In this document: positions 47,701 through 56,800 of the stretch, piece by piece
Position numbering within the stretch: the stretch's first letter is position 1
Layout: each line of letters begins with the position of its first letter
NCBI GenBank assembly: GCA_942486035.1
Contig: CALNXK010000022.1
Location: 3,242,501-3,306,500, forward strand
Reading direction: 5' to 3'
DNA from: Porites lobata
Taxonomy: Eukaryota; Cnidaria; Anthozoa; Scleractinia; Poritidae
DNA length: 64,000 bases
The notes under the pieces: generated by a model
What the model saw: the letters and a program-made list of their open reading frames with translations, nothing else
Databases searched by the model: none
Told to the model about the DNA's origin: nothing
Made by a program: the position numbers and the translations under genes

Positions 47701-49512
47701 TTTTTAATGCTTCCCTGATCTCTTTGAAGAAATTTTATCCATTGAAATATTTTCAATCTGACCAAATACAGAGAAGTTATCATGAAATATTCAGTACTCA
47801 TTACGCATTTTGAATTTGACACTAGTTACAGGAACTTTAGACTAACAGATTCATTTTTCAAATAATCAATTCACCAATAGAATCCTGGAGGGTACGCTCG
47901 ACCTGCCTTGACTGTGAAGTCAAGTAGCTGTCGAAGGTCAAAATAAAATTCAGTTTAAAATGGTTTCAGCCTAGTTTGATTTTCAATTTTCTTGTTTTGT
48001 TTCTTATCACTAATTATTCATGGCTAGGAGACAAAGGAAACTGGGAATCAAACTCTAGTAATTAAGTTGAAACCATATTAAAGTCAATTTTTCATTTCAA
48101 CTTACAACACATTAAGTATTGGCAGGTGTGCAAAGAGTGAAAAAAAAATAATCATTGCAGAGATGTTACCAAGTGGCACTGACCTGCCTCATTAAAAAGA
48201 CTATACCCAAAATGAAGCTTGTAAAAATCTTTTGCCTGTCGAATTTTTTCCTCGGTTACAACTTGACCAACCAGCCACCTCTAAGAAATAACAAAAAAAC
48301 TGCTAACTCCAGGACTTCTGCAAGTTACATACTTTTTCCTCTTAAGAAAGCCTGATGTGGGCTATCACCTGTCAAACTCATGAGTAAAACAAAGAACTGG
48401 TAGTGGGATCACAGGGTGCAAGACAATAGTTAGGTTACAGAGAAAGCGTAAGGGTAAAATAAAATCAAAAATAAACTAAATTCAAATGGAGAAAAATGCT
48501 CATTTTGGTCAAACTGCTTGCAAAATACATTATTATAATTTATGCATTAGGTTGGTACATGAAAAGTTCGGAGTCTATCAAAACCGTTCCAAAGTCATTC
48601 CACAGTCGAAATTCCCCGCCGGGCTAGGCGTGGAGAACGGCTGAGCCATTCCAAATTAATAGGCGTTCCTAATTGATTCAGACACCGAACTTTTCATGTA
48701 CTTAATTCAATGTAAATTAGGTTCGACTCATAAAAAGATCGCCGTCTGAAGCGGGTCTAATAAACACTGACAACACACTGATCCCTGCACTGATCTCGAC
48801 TGAACAAAGTGCATCTGATCTAGCTATAAGCCAAGGTTACCGATCGAAGTAGCCACATTTTGTCAATTAAGCTTATAATTACACGCACCCGAAGTTAAGG
48901 CTTAATTTGGTCCCGGCATTTGTTTTAATTCGTGCCCATTATTCTTTAACAAAGGGCTGAAAGGGTTTTATTCCTTTTTCCTGACAGGCGTGTACTTCGA
49001 CCCTAACCCGCGAATGCGAATGTTATCCCGCAAATAAATGACTAACGGACTTCTTTATAACTTCTCTTTCAGAGCAGGCCATTTAATTTAAGCTTATAAT
49101 CGACAAAACATTGAATTGTTTGTTCCTAGAAACGAAAGTGAAAGTAGACCACACCTACCTTGATTAAGTACTGCAGACCAAAGAAACAGACTTCTGGAAA
49201 TTTCCCTCCTCTACTTTCAAAGTAAGAAAATACAATGGTTGTCCCTGATGGATATTGTTTATGATGTGAGACCTGTTTGTAAGAAAAGGTCAGCATATTA
49301 CAAAGTAGTAGCTTTATGGAGCCTTAAACAGCTATAAAGAGGAAGCGCCATGAACGTTGAAAAGTGGCTTACACTGAGTTGAATCAAATTAGTTTGCAAA
49401 AGAGTACAACACTAAGCGATCAAACATTCATTCTAATCTACAGAAATTACCATCTTACTTTATAAGAGTCTGTGATCAATAATATGTTCTCCGCGTCTAA
49501 TTTTTCCGCCAT
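35783..49512 (-). CDS. NAMPT: Nicotinamide phosphoribosyltransferase, complete, 18 exons, 481 aa
   Basis: NAMPT converts nicotinamide and phosphoribosyl pyrophosphate to nicotinamide mononucleotide, the rate-limiting step of NAD salvage. Exons: 49459-49512, 49159-49272, 48184-48280, 46328-46417, 46137-46195, 45814-45888, 44271-44354, 42950-43026, 42246-42299, 42078-42138, 40990-41036, 40506-40576, 39701-39769, 38632-38702, 37748-37841, 36993-37072, 36754-36879 and 35783-35905. All junctions are GT-AG and in phase; the total is 481 residues against 491 in human. Motifs: ILLITDSYKVSHHKQYP at the N-terminus, LVQSWYPMTVATNSR, HDFGFRG, HLVNFCGTDTVAG, SIPAAEH with the catalytic His at about 234, VLVIRPDSGNPPD with the PRPP-site Arg/Asp at about 300/302, and FGSGG. 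The start chosen gives the usual N-terminal length and has a good initiation context; an in-frame ATG lies 58 codons upstream. Confidence 0.97.
36054..36290 (+). mobile_element. tRNA-derived SINE-like element
   Basis: GTCGGCTGGTAGAGCTCTAG (A-box-like) and GGCTTGAAACCC (B-box-like) occur about 50 bases apart on the plus strand, followed by non-tRNA sequence rich in GGGGCC. It lies in the intron upstream of NAMPT exon 18. Boundaries are approximate. Confidence 0.5.
36350..36683. mobile_element. GAGCGATTTTCGTATGACC MITE, 334 bp, TA-flanked
   Basis: GAGCGATTTTCGTATGACCT then TGAAA is repeated inverted at the other end (TTTCAAGGTCATACGAAAAT then CGCTC): 25 perfect bases. TA lies on each side. It is in the NAMPT intron between exons 17 and 18. 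Confidence 0.85.
37219..37396. mobile_element. GGGCTGTACTCTA-family element, copy 1
   Basis: CACTGTGCTCTGACAGAGCC, GGGCGACTAGGCTATCTTGG and TTAGAGCACAGCCTTG correspond block by block to the cleaner copy at 63618-63782. It is in the NAMPT intron between exons 15 and 16. Confidence 0.65.
38186..38265. repeat. 80-bp GC-rich palindrome
   Basis: TAGCCTCCCCCGCAGGCGTT plus TTTA and TAAAAAACGCCTGCGGGGGA plus GGCTA pair perfectly for over 20 bases, with GGGGAGA/TCTCCCC pairing inside. Confidence 0.85.
38328..38545. repeat. CAACATG-rich degenerate element, copy 1
   Basis: Many CCAACA/TGTTGG words (ATGATGTTGGATGAAAACTC, CTCAACATGCTGAACC, CATCCAACACCGTCCAACAA, CGACAACATGTTGGATCCG). A related sequence with AACGGACCCAACATTGTTGG and GGGAGTTGTTGCGTCCATTT is at 63397-63556. 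Confidence 0.55.
44432..44603. mobile_element. CAGGGTTGTC-family MITE, copy 2, 6-bp TSD
   Basis: CAGGGCTGTCATTAAGGG and TTTAATGACAGCCCTG bound a 172-bp element in the opposite orientation to copy 1. It is flanked by CAAGGG at 44426-44431 and 44604-44609. It sits in the NAMPT intron just upstream of exon 7. Confidence 0.85.
44667..45179. mobile_element. GTACAGTG-ended element with internal repeats, 513 bp
   Basis: GTACAGTGCGGAACCTCTGT and GGGGAGGTTTCACTGTAC are inverted ends. Inside, GTGTCCCTTGAATGGAGGT or a one- to two-base variant occurs at 44715, 45001, 45071 and 45135, and the complementary sense is in the left end. It lies in the NAMPT intron between exons 6 and 7. Confidence 0.7.
45180..45598 (+). 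mobile_element. Poly(A)-ended retroposed sequence with an internal duplication
   Basis: A 90-bp segment (AAAAACTGTTGGTGCAGATG ... AAGCTAAATTTTGGAA) is repeated at about 45346-45440. The unit ends in AAGCAAATAAAAAAATT and an A run to 45597. An AATAAA just before a poly(A) run indicates insertion of reverse-transcribed RNA on the plus strand, opposite to NAMPT. Confidence 0.55.
48555..48701. mobile_element. GTACATGAAAAGTTCGG MITE, 147 bp
   Basis: GTACATGAAAAGTTCGGAGT starts it and CACCGAACTTTTCATGTAC ends it. The interior CCGTTCCAAAGTCATTCC and GGCTGAGCCATTCC give partial further pairing. It lies in the NAMPT intron between exons 2 and 3. Confidence 0.8.
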
Positions 49513-50071
49513 TTCAGAAACTTTGAGAAGTGACTTGGTTTCAGGCCCTTCCGTAAACATCGATCGAGCGGTCGAAAAGAATGCGTATTGTGTGACGTCC
49601 TCTGGGAAAACGACGTGGAAGGTTGTGCTTCGGGTTTGTGTTTTCCATACAAATCCTTGTAATTTCGAAATTTTCAAAACTTTCATCAATTATTTCCTTA
49701 AGCATTACAGGGCTCAAATCTCCTTTTAATTCATAACAGGTAATTTGAGCCCTTACATGCGTAAAGGAAAGATTTAACGACAGTTTAAAAATTTTAGAAT
49801 TTTAGGATTTGTATGGCAAACCATGCAAGCGTGACTGGGTGGTTGTTGTTGTTCTCATACAAATGCTTCTAACTTTTGGCGGCCGTTACAATCGCTACTT
49901 TTCAGATACATAGCTGAAAATTCTCAGGTTACTTAATTTTAATCTGCTCTTTCAGCTTGTACTAACAAAAGTTTTCAAAAGTGAATAGCCTGCGAACAAT
50001 CTCCTATTTGAGCGAGCGAAGTAAACCGCGCGAGAACGCGCGAGCGAGCGGCAAAGCCGCGAAGGGCTGAG

Positions 50072-50160
50072 TAACCTGAGATCAGGCCCAATTTGAGCGG
50101 TTCTCATACATTCTCTCTAACGGCTAAAGTGAAACGAAAATAGAGCCTGATCTCAGGTTA
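50072..50160. mobile_element. TARCCTGAGATCAGGC hairpin, copy 1 (89 bp)
   Basis: TAACCTGAGATCAGGCCCAA and GAGCCTGATCTCAGGTTA are inverted ends; the loop has TCTCATACATTCTCTCTAAC. Two more copies are at 50596 and 52277. Confidence 0.85.
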
Positions 50161-50421
50161 AGGGCCGAGGAATTCTCTCCCCCACCCCCTGCTTTATCGT
50201 CTCCTCTCGCATGCCTCTCGCGCGTCTACTTTTCACGATATCCCCAAATGGAGAGCTTGCTCGCAAGCTAAAAAGTGAACTGTTTTCATGTTTACCGTAA
50301 GTTGATCACGTGATCAAGTCATTTAAAGAGCCTATTCATATTTCAAAGACAGTGCATTCATCACAGCAGTTAAAAAGAATGCTAAGTTCTACACTAGCTA
50401 TAATACAAATACTAGATATAT

Positions 50422-50540
50422 GAAAGGGGTACCTTTTCCGTCAAAAATAGTGTGTGAAAGGGTAATAAGGGGTTGGACCTCGGGGCGAAGCTTCCCCGTA
50501 TAAAACTTTGTTGAGTATCCCCACCCCGGGCGCAAAGAAC
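50422..50540. repeat. Dispersed repeat, copy shared with 60.6 kb
   Basis: GAAAGGGGTACCTTTTCCGT, GGGTTGGACCTCGGGGCG and AGCTTCCCCGTATAAAACTT recur at 60595-60730 as GAAAGGGGAAACTTTTTCGG, GGGTTGGACCTCGGGGCG and AGCCTCCCCGGAAAAAAGTT. Confidence 0.7.
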
Positions 50541-50595
50541 TCTGAGAAGGAGGAAGTACGACGTGAACTATTGCCGAGAAAGTGCTGTTTTCGAG

Positions 50596-50735
50596 TAGCC
50601 TGAGATCAGGCTCAATTTTCGTTTCGCTTTGTGAATAACATTCCGGCGGGCAAGGCGAAACGAAAACAGAGCGGTAGCGGTAGCCGTTAGAGGGAATGTA
50701 TGAGAACCGCTAAAATTGGGCCTGATCTCAGGTTA
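50596..50735. mobile_element. TARCCTGAGATCAGGC hairpin, copy 2 (140 bp)
   Basis: TAGCCTGAGATCAGGCTCAA and TTGGGCCTGATCTCAGGTTA bound it; the interior has CGAAACGAAAACAGAGCGG and CGTTAGAGGGAATGTATGAG shared with copy 1 in reverse. Confidence 0.85.
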
Positions 50736-50937
50736 GTTCTCGGGAGACTCGCTCATTCTTCGCACGGGAAACGGGGCAAGAGAGAACTCCTAGGGGACTA
50801 GGCTGAGGATCCTCTCGGCCAACCGCTACTTGTTTCAGTTCCATGTCCTTGCAAGAGAAATTAATTTCTCTTCTGCGTTGCCGTTCATTCTGTACCAGAT
50901 AGATTTTTGTCTCGTTACTAAAAGCTATCTGGTATTA

Positions 50938-51215
50938 ATAAAATCCAGCTAGTGGTCTATTATCAATGCTGCGTTCTGATTGTTTGAGCTACTACTAGGC
51001 TCTAAGTTATAGCCCACTGGTAGCGAAAAGCGCCGGATTTTTGGCGGCAAAAAAAAGGATTAAAGTCTTACTTTAACTAGCTAAAGTTGTTTTGTCTCGA
51101 TATTTTTGACCGACTAGTTGGATTTTACTAAAACAATAAATTATTCCTCTCGCCCTCATGGCCTCTGAGTCAATAGCTATTGACTCAGACGCCATTCGGG
51201 CTCGAGGAACAATGG
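50938..51215. mobile_element. 300-bp element, copy 1, with internal GAGTCAATAG hairpin
   Basis: AAATCCAGCTAGTGGTCTAT, TTGGCGGCAAAAAAAAGGAT and GACTAGTTGGATTTTACTAA recur in reverse complement at 54929-55229. Near the right end GGCCTCTGAGTCAATAG and CTATTGACTCAGACGCC form a hairpin. Confidence 0.75.
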
Positions 51216-51244
51216 TTAAAAAGTGAGAACATATCCTAAGGGCC

Positions 51245-51660
51245 AAAAGAGAGAAGTGTGACGTCACGTTACCATGGTAGCAACATTTCTGCATCACAAC
51301 AATGGGGAGCTTAAGCAACAACGACGTCGACGGCAACAAGAACGGCAAAAAAGCAATCGGTTTATATTAGCAAAGCAACAACTTTGCACGTGCATCATGC
51401 TTTTTTGTACATTTCTTTGCCGTCGTTGCAAGTCTGCGACTGGAGTTGGTAAAACACAGCACAAGAATTTTCTTTAATCTCGGATTCAACCCCTGACAAT
51501 TTCGCAAAGATGTTCCAAATTAAATGAAATTTAATAAGATCGATGAAGTTTGAAACAGTGCAAATTCACTTTTTAAGTGACGTTTTCCGCTTTGTTGCCA
51601 TCCAGAAATTTTGCTACCATGGCAACGTGACGTCAAAGACTTCTCCTCTCTATTATCATG
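51245..51660. mobile_element. Outer element with CTACCATGGYAACGTGACGTC ends
   Basis: GTGTGACGTCACGTTACCAT then GGTAGCAACATTTCTG (51255-51290) pairs with CAGAAATTTTGCTACCATGG then CAACGTGACGTCA (51603-51641). The space between is filled by a GGGAGCTTAAGCA-family element (51305 onward), indicating a nested insertion. Confidence 0.7.
51305..51600. mobile_element. GGGAGCTTAAGCA-family MITE, copy 3, nested
   Basis: GGGAGCTTAAGCAACAACGA begins it and CACTTTTTAAGTGACGTTTTC is near its right end. CAACTTTGCACGTGCATCAT is shared with copies 2 and 4. The right terminus is degraded where the outer element resumes. Confidence 0.7.
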
Positions 51661-52276
51661 AAGACAAAAAAATAATGAATTTGCCTCCATTTAGGACTGA
51701 AGTGTACCAAATACCCAATATAGTTTCGATATAGTTCATTCAAGTATATTACAAATAACCATGAATTAGTTTAGGTGAGAGACAGGCAGAAAAAGTCTTC
51801 TCTACAATGAAAGGTAAAACGAAATGCCAGTAAGCAGAACCTTAATATTTCGCTGGAATCTCAAACATTCCGAACAGTTTTCCTCTTCCTTTCCAAACGT
51901 AAAATATAAAAAAACGTAGAGAGCATAACCTAAATTTGTCATTCTCTCTCGGGTAGGTGTGTGTCTGCGGGAGCGACTTTCGCGGCGCCCTTTTATGGCT
52001 TTTGACAAGAGAGAATTAAAAAAGTCTGGCACAATTCCAACTTTTATTTAAACATTATTAAATATAACTTAGCCTACACAGTGTGAAAACGGTGTGATAT
52101 GATACACACTTTACATTAAAATAACTTACGCAATCTCGAACTTTTGCAAAAGTTGGGTCAACAGCCTAACTAAAATGACTCAAAAGGAACTTTAATGTTG
52201 AAAACATTTAGTTTCAACCTGACGGGAGAATAAAACATCATTCGTTCTGAAGGGAAAAGAAACATAGCCATATCAT

Positions 52277-52410
52277 TAACCTGAGACCAGGCCCAACTTT
52301 ATCAACTCTCCTACATGAGGCTGTCTTACGTGGTCGCGTTAAAATCGCCTCATTGCCCGCCGGAATTGCATTTGCCAAGTGAAACGAAAATGAGGACTGA
52401 TCTCAGGTTA
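52277..52410. mobile_element. TARCCTGAGATCAGGC hairpin, copy 3 (134 bp)
   Basis: TAACCTGAGACCAGGCCCAA and GAGGACTGATCTCAGGTTA bound it; GTGAAACGAAAATGAGG matches the other copies. Confidence 0.85.
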
Positions 52411-53767
52411 CCATGGCCACTAAAAGACGCGAAGTAAGGATTGGAGCAATTAATGTTTGCTTCAAGCCATTTCAATCCAGGTCACCCCCTTCCACAAACA
52501 CACATCAACAGTTTTAAGTGCAATAGCGCACTTACTACTAGCAAGACAATTCTATTAGACAAGTTATTGTACGATTGCCTCTTGACTTTTCACGCGATAC
52601 TAAATACAGGTGAACTAACTCACCCTTTTTAAAAAACACTCATTTTATAGTGCATATCAGTACAACTTGAAATACCTTACATAAGGTATAAAACACTACC
52701 TCTTACTATGTTAAAAAGCTTTTTCTGATTTTGATTCCTAAAAGTTTACCTGTTAGAAAGTACAGTTTCAAAGCTACAATAAACAAAGAAGAAAGTTACA
52801 TAGCTTAATTAAAAATAGTTTCAATGAAATGGAATATGCTTTGCACATCCATAAACTTCAACTTCAAATACCATGAAATATACATTAAAACGTCCTTTCG
52901 AACACTAAGATCACTCACATTCATTAAAATGTGAAGGGTTTTGATAAGCCCGGTGAATTCTCTCCAAATGGCAAGAAATTTAAAAGCTTTCCTTTTATCC
53001 CAATTTAAACTTCGCTTAAAAAAACCATCCCTCGTAGAAAACTGAAAAACATCACAATATCGGCCTTTGTTGGCTCGTGCGCGTTCCACTGGCCGTATCC
53101 AGGCAAAAGAGTGAACATGTTATGTATATTATAAGTTTTTTTTTTTTCAGATAAGTCCTATAATTTTGGCTTTACGTAAATGCTTCATAGATCGCTGTAC
53201 ATCTGAATATTGTGTATCAAACACAAGAGATGTTACAATGGTTAGCGTTGTTTGAATAACTACAGCGATTCTGGAATTAATCAGCCTGATTACAGAGAAA
53301 CTGGGTGCCTTGCATGAGTCCACATAGTATAGCTGTCTGATAAGTACAGCTTCCACCATTTTACAGAAAATATGGGAAGTAAAGGTTTGACTCACTGACG
53401 CTCATGTCCACATTACAACAGTTTTCACTGTATTCTCATTCTGCAATTCGGCTAATCGAACGCGCACTTGTTAGTAAACCATTTTCTCTATAAAAGTGCT
53501 AAGAATCATTTTTGTCGACTCCTCCGATAGAATACAAACAGAGGAAAGTAGCGCAAAATTCAATAAAATAACGATGAAAATTGTATGTACAGTTATTTCG
53601 ACCAGCGAAAATATAAATCTACACAAATAAACAGTACGGTTAGAGACTTTCTAAATACTACAAAATCGAAAGAAAAATTCCTGGGATGATTAATATGCAT
53701 CACGATTAGTAAGACGTGAATGGAGAAGCCAATTCATTCGACCTCCTTGAACGGCTCTTGTTAGTTT

Positions 53768-53773
53768 TTTATT
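53768..53773 (-). terminator. Candidate poly(A) signal of the SLC44A2-like gene
   Basis: AATAAA on the minus strand, about 112 bases past the stop codon at 53885-53887. It is the first canonical hexamer after the stop. Position fits a short 3' UTR; no transcript evidence is available. Confidence 0.4.
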
Positions 53774-53884
53774 TTTGTTGAAACTAAACTCTTGGTATAC
53801 GAACGTCACAACACAATAAACATCCCAGAAGTCTTTCCCAGTTTGAAATTATCTCTGAGCTCTGTTTTAAAAAGTATGGAGGAT

Positions 53885-56800
53885 TTAATCTTCGTCCGAC
53901 TCCTTCTTGTTTTTCTTGCCAAGGATCTTTCTCAGTGACTTAGACATGTAATAAGGCTTCTCCTGTGACCCGTCATTTCGCTCAGAATCCTCCACTGCAA
54001 ACAAAACAACAAAGCTATGACGCAACTGAGCGACTTATGGTCAGTGAGCAGCACTTAGAAACCTCACTTCCTCAATTTGGTTGGTTTTGCGAGACTCCCC
54101 TTTTTTATAGTGGCTACATGAGCCTGTTCCAGGCTATCAGATACAGTGGCAGGGATGACGCGTAAGTGAAAGGCACGCGAAAATATGAGCGCGTGCCCTT
54201 CCTCTCCCCAGTTTCCTCCCGTTTCATTTTCGAGTTTGCGCTTTCAAGTTCTCAATTTCGCGCACCCGATTATCTCGGAACCTGGAACAGGTTATGGCTA
54301 CATATGAATACTCATGCCACCTTCTCAAGCCAGATCGTCGGGGATCAATTCAACCCGGTATTCGTATGTGGGATCCTCTTCACTGGAATTGTACAGAGCT
54401 TATTCCAGCTGGCGCAAAATTAGCCTGCGAATACAGTCGCCTCTCATCTCTCTCTCCGGCGTTAGGACGTTCCGCGAAAAGTCTGAGCGGCGTGGAGCGA
54501 TTATGAGAGGCGACTGTATTTGAACAGGAGGCTAAAGCAAAACAATTAACAACAGAACTTACAGAATGATAGGAAGATGGTGTCGATGGCCATACTGTAC
54601 ACGCTGAAAAATGCGCTGGCGATAACGTAAGCACCAACAGTGATGATCTGTCACGAAAAATAAAGATACCATTAGCACTGGGTCTGCGATAGGTTATACT
54701 TATCATAGCAAAACTAAACCAAGTCAAACAAACTTACAATGACTGGAGCCAGATAGTAGTTAAGATTGTCTTGTCGTTCAAACCAATAAAAGCTTCCAAC
54801 GGCTGAAAAAAAATGGCGCCAAAAAAAACAACGGTCAATACATTACAAAACAACCAGGCGATGCAGCTGAGGGAGAGTCCACATTCCCAGCGCCGTTCAC
54901 TTTACCCTGCGCCGCGGGAACTATTTAACAATTATTCCTCGAGCACGAATGGGCTCTGAGTCAATAGCCCATGAGGCCGAAACTTGGGCTGTTGACTGAG
55001 AGGCCATGAGGGCGAGAGAAATAATTGTTTTAGTAAACTCCAACTAGTTGGTCAAAAATATCGCGAATGAAAAAATTTTAGCTAGTTAAAGCTAGACTTT
55101 AATCCTTTTTTCCCGCCAAAAAGCGCGCGCTTTTCGCTACTAGGGGGCTGTAACGTATAGCCTAGTAGTAGCTCAACCAATCAGAACGCAGCATTGATAA
55201 TAGACCACTAGTTGGATTTTACTAAAAGGGAGATAGGAGAGGTGAAGCGCGAGAAGTGAGGCGAGAGCGCAATGCAGAGAGGCAGCTGGCGTTCTCACAA
55301 ATTCATAGGGAGCTTAAGCAACAACGACGGCGACGGCTATAAAAACGTCACTTAAAAAGTGAATTCGCGCTGCGTCAAACTTTACCGCGCTTATTCCATC
55401 TCGTTCAATTCGGCAAATAATGGCAAATTTTTCTGGAGTTGAATTCTAAAGGACTGTATTGAAGTTCAGGCCCCGGTTGTTCAAACGTCGGATAGCGCTA
55501 TCCACCGGATAAATCACTATCCAGTGGATAGCGTAATTGATTTCCGTAATACTTATCCGCTGGATGGTGATTTCTCCGGTGGATAGCGCTATCCAACGTT
55601 TGAACAACCGGGGCCAGGACAAGAAAAAGAAAATTGCTGTGTCGTGGTCACGTCCTCCACAAAACGTGAAATTAGGACCTTTCAGGTCGTAATCGTGCAA
55701 CGACCGCAAAGAAGTGTACAAAAACGCGTGATGCACGTGCAAAGTTGTTGTTTTGCTAATCTAAGGGCGCTTTCCAAAAGTCAGAACTCGTTCGCCGGAT
55801 CATGGTCAGACCAGACATTTTGGCAATGAAATCGGCTTTTTCCAAGACGTTTTGCTGAAAAACCATCCCCTCTGTGCATAATATTTAGGATTTGACATAT
55901 ATGGATAGTTAGTTTTAATTAAAAATGAAATTCTCATTACGATGGGAATGGGCTGTGGCCGGTCAATTCTGACAAATGGAAAGCTCCCTAAACCTATTGC
56001 TTTTTTGCGGTTCTCGTTCCCGTCGCCGTCGTCGATGCTTAAACTCCCTAATATCCTACCTTCCCCTCCCTTATCTAGCATCCGCCACGCAGGCTTCAAG
56101 AAGTGCCTGAGAGTACTCTGCTTCTACTCTCCCTACCGCCAAAACGTTAGGATGTTGGTCCATCGAAGGGTTGACATTCATACCGATAAATCACTGGTAC
56201 CTATTTATACATATCTGAACTGAAGTGGAAAGAGTCAATCTGGAACGCAGTATCTAGTCTAGCGAAATTACGCGATTACTTGAAAGCGCTTGTTGCTAGA
56301 TCATCGCACATCAATAAACACAGCCGGGTAAAACAACATAAATGATGGCAAAACTATTTAAAAGGTAAACATGCGACTTACCCAAACCAGCCGTGATGGT
56401 CAGCTGTCCGAGGAAGAGAATGAAATCCGTCACTTTATCCAGTACAACAACCCTGAGAAAGAACAAACATCATGCGAAAACAATTTGCATATGTTCCTCC
56501 TTATCCCGCCCTATATTCATAATAAGCAAATGAAGAGCCGGGAAAGCAATGAAGGAATTTAAAACTTTAAAAGATAGACGGAGATGAGGATAACGACCAG
56601 TTATTGTCCTTCATTACTGTCGGGTATATCTTTACCATCCCTATTTTGGGGGGGATTCAGTATTCTTTGGAACTGTACGGAAACCAATATCCGTTTCATG
56701 ATCAAGCGCTTTGGGGATAAGAAAAATAGGCTAGATTACCAGCCGCTGTCCGGGAACATGAGCCTGTAGAGGGTCCCCAATAGGTTTTTTGGGATCCGGG

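Larger units (their letters stand above)
49513..53884. other. Intergenic region between NAMPT and SLC44A2-like, repeat-rich to 52.4 kb
   Basis: No coding exon is seen. It includes the NAMPT promoter side. From 49.98 to 52.41 kb it is packed with short repeats: three TARCCTGAGATCAGG hairpins, an element repeated at 60.6 kb, a 300-bp element repeated inverted at 54.9 kb, and a nested pair at 51.25-51.66 kb. From 52.41 to 53.77 kb I see only AT-rich unique-looking sequence, part of which may be the SLC44A2-like 3' flank. Confidence 0.6.
55308..56048. mobile_element. GGGAGCTTAAGCA-family MITE, copy 4, carrying two nested insertions
   Basis: GGGAGCTTAAGCAACAACGA starts it and CGTCGATGCTTAAACTCCC ends it. 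Removing the two insertions at 55471-55613 and 55765-55988 restores the order of blocks seen in the copy at 11699-12063 (ACGTCCTCCACAAAACGTGA, CACGTGCAAAGTTGTTGTTT, then an ACCTATT-like segment). Confidence 0.8.

Noticed and set aside
53147..53395. Minus-strand ORFs at 52.8-53.4 kb as possible extra SLC44A2-like exons
   Set aside because: The SLC44A2-like gene already ends with its conserved C-terminus and stop at 53885; these ORFs show no family similarity.
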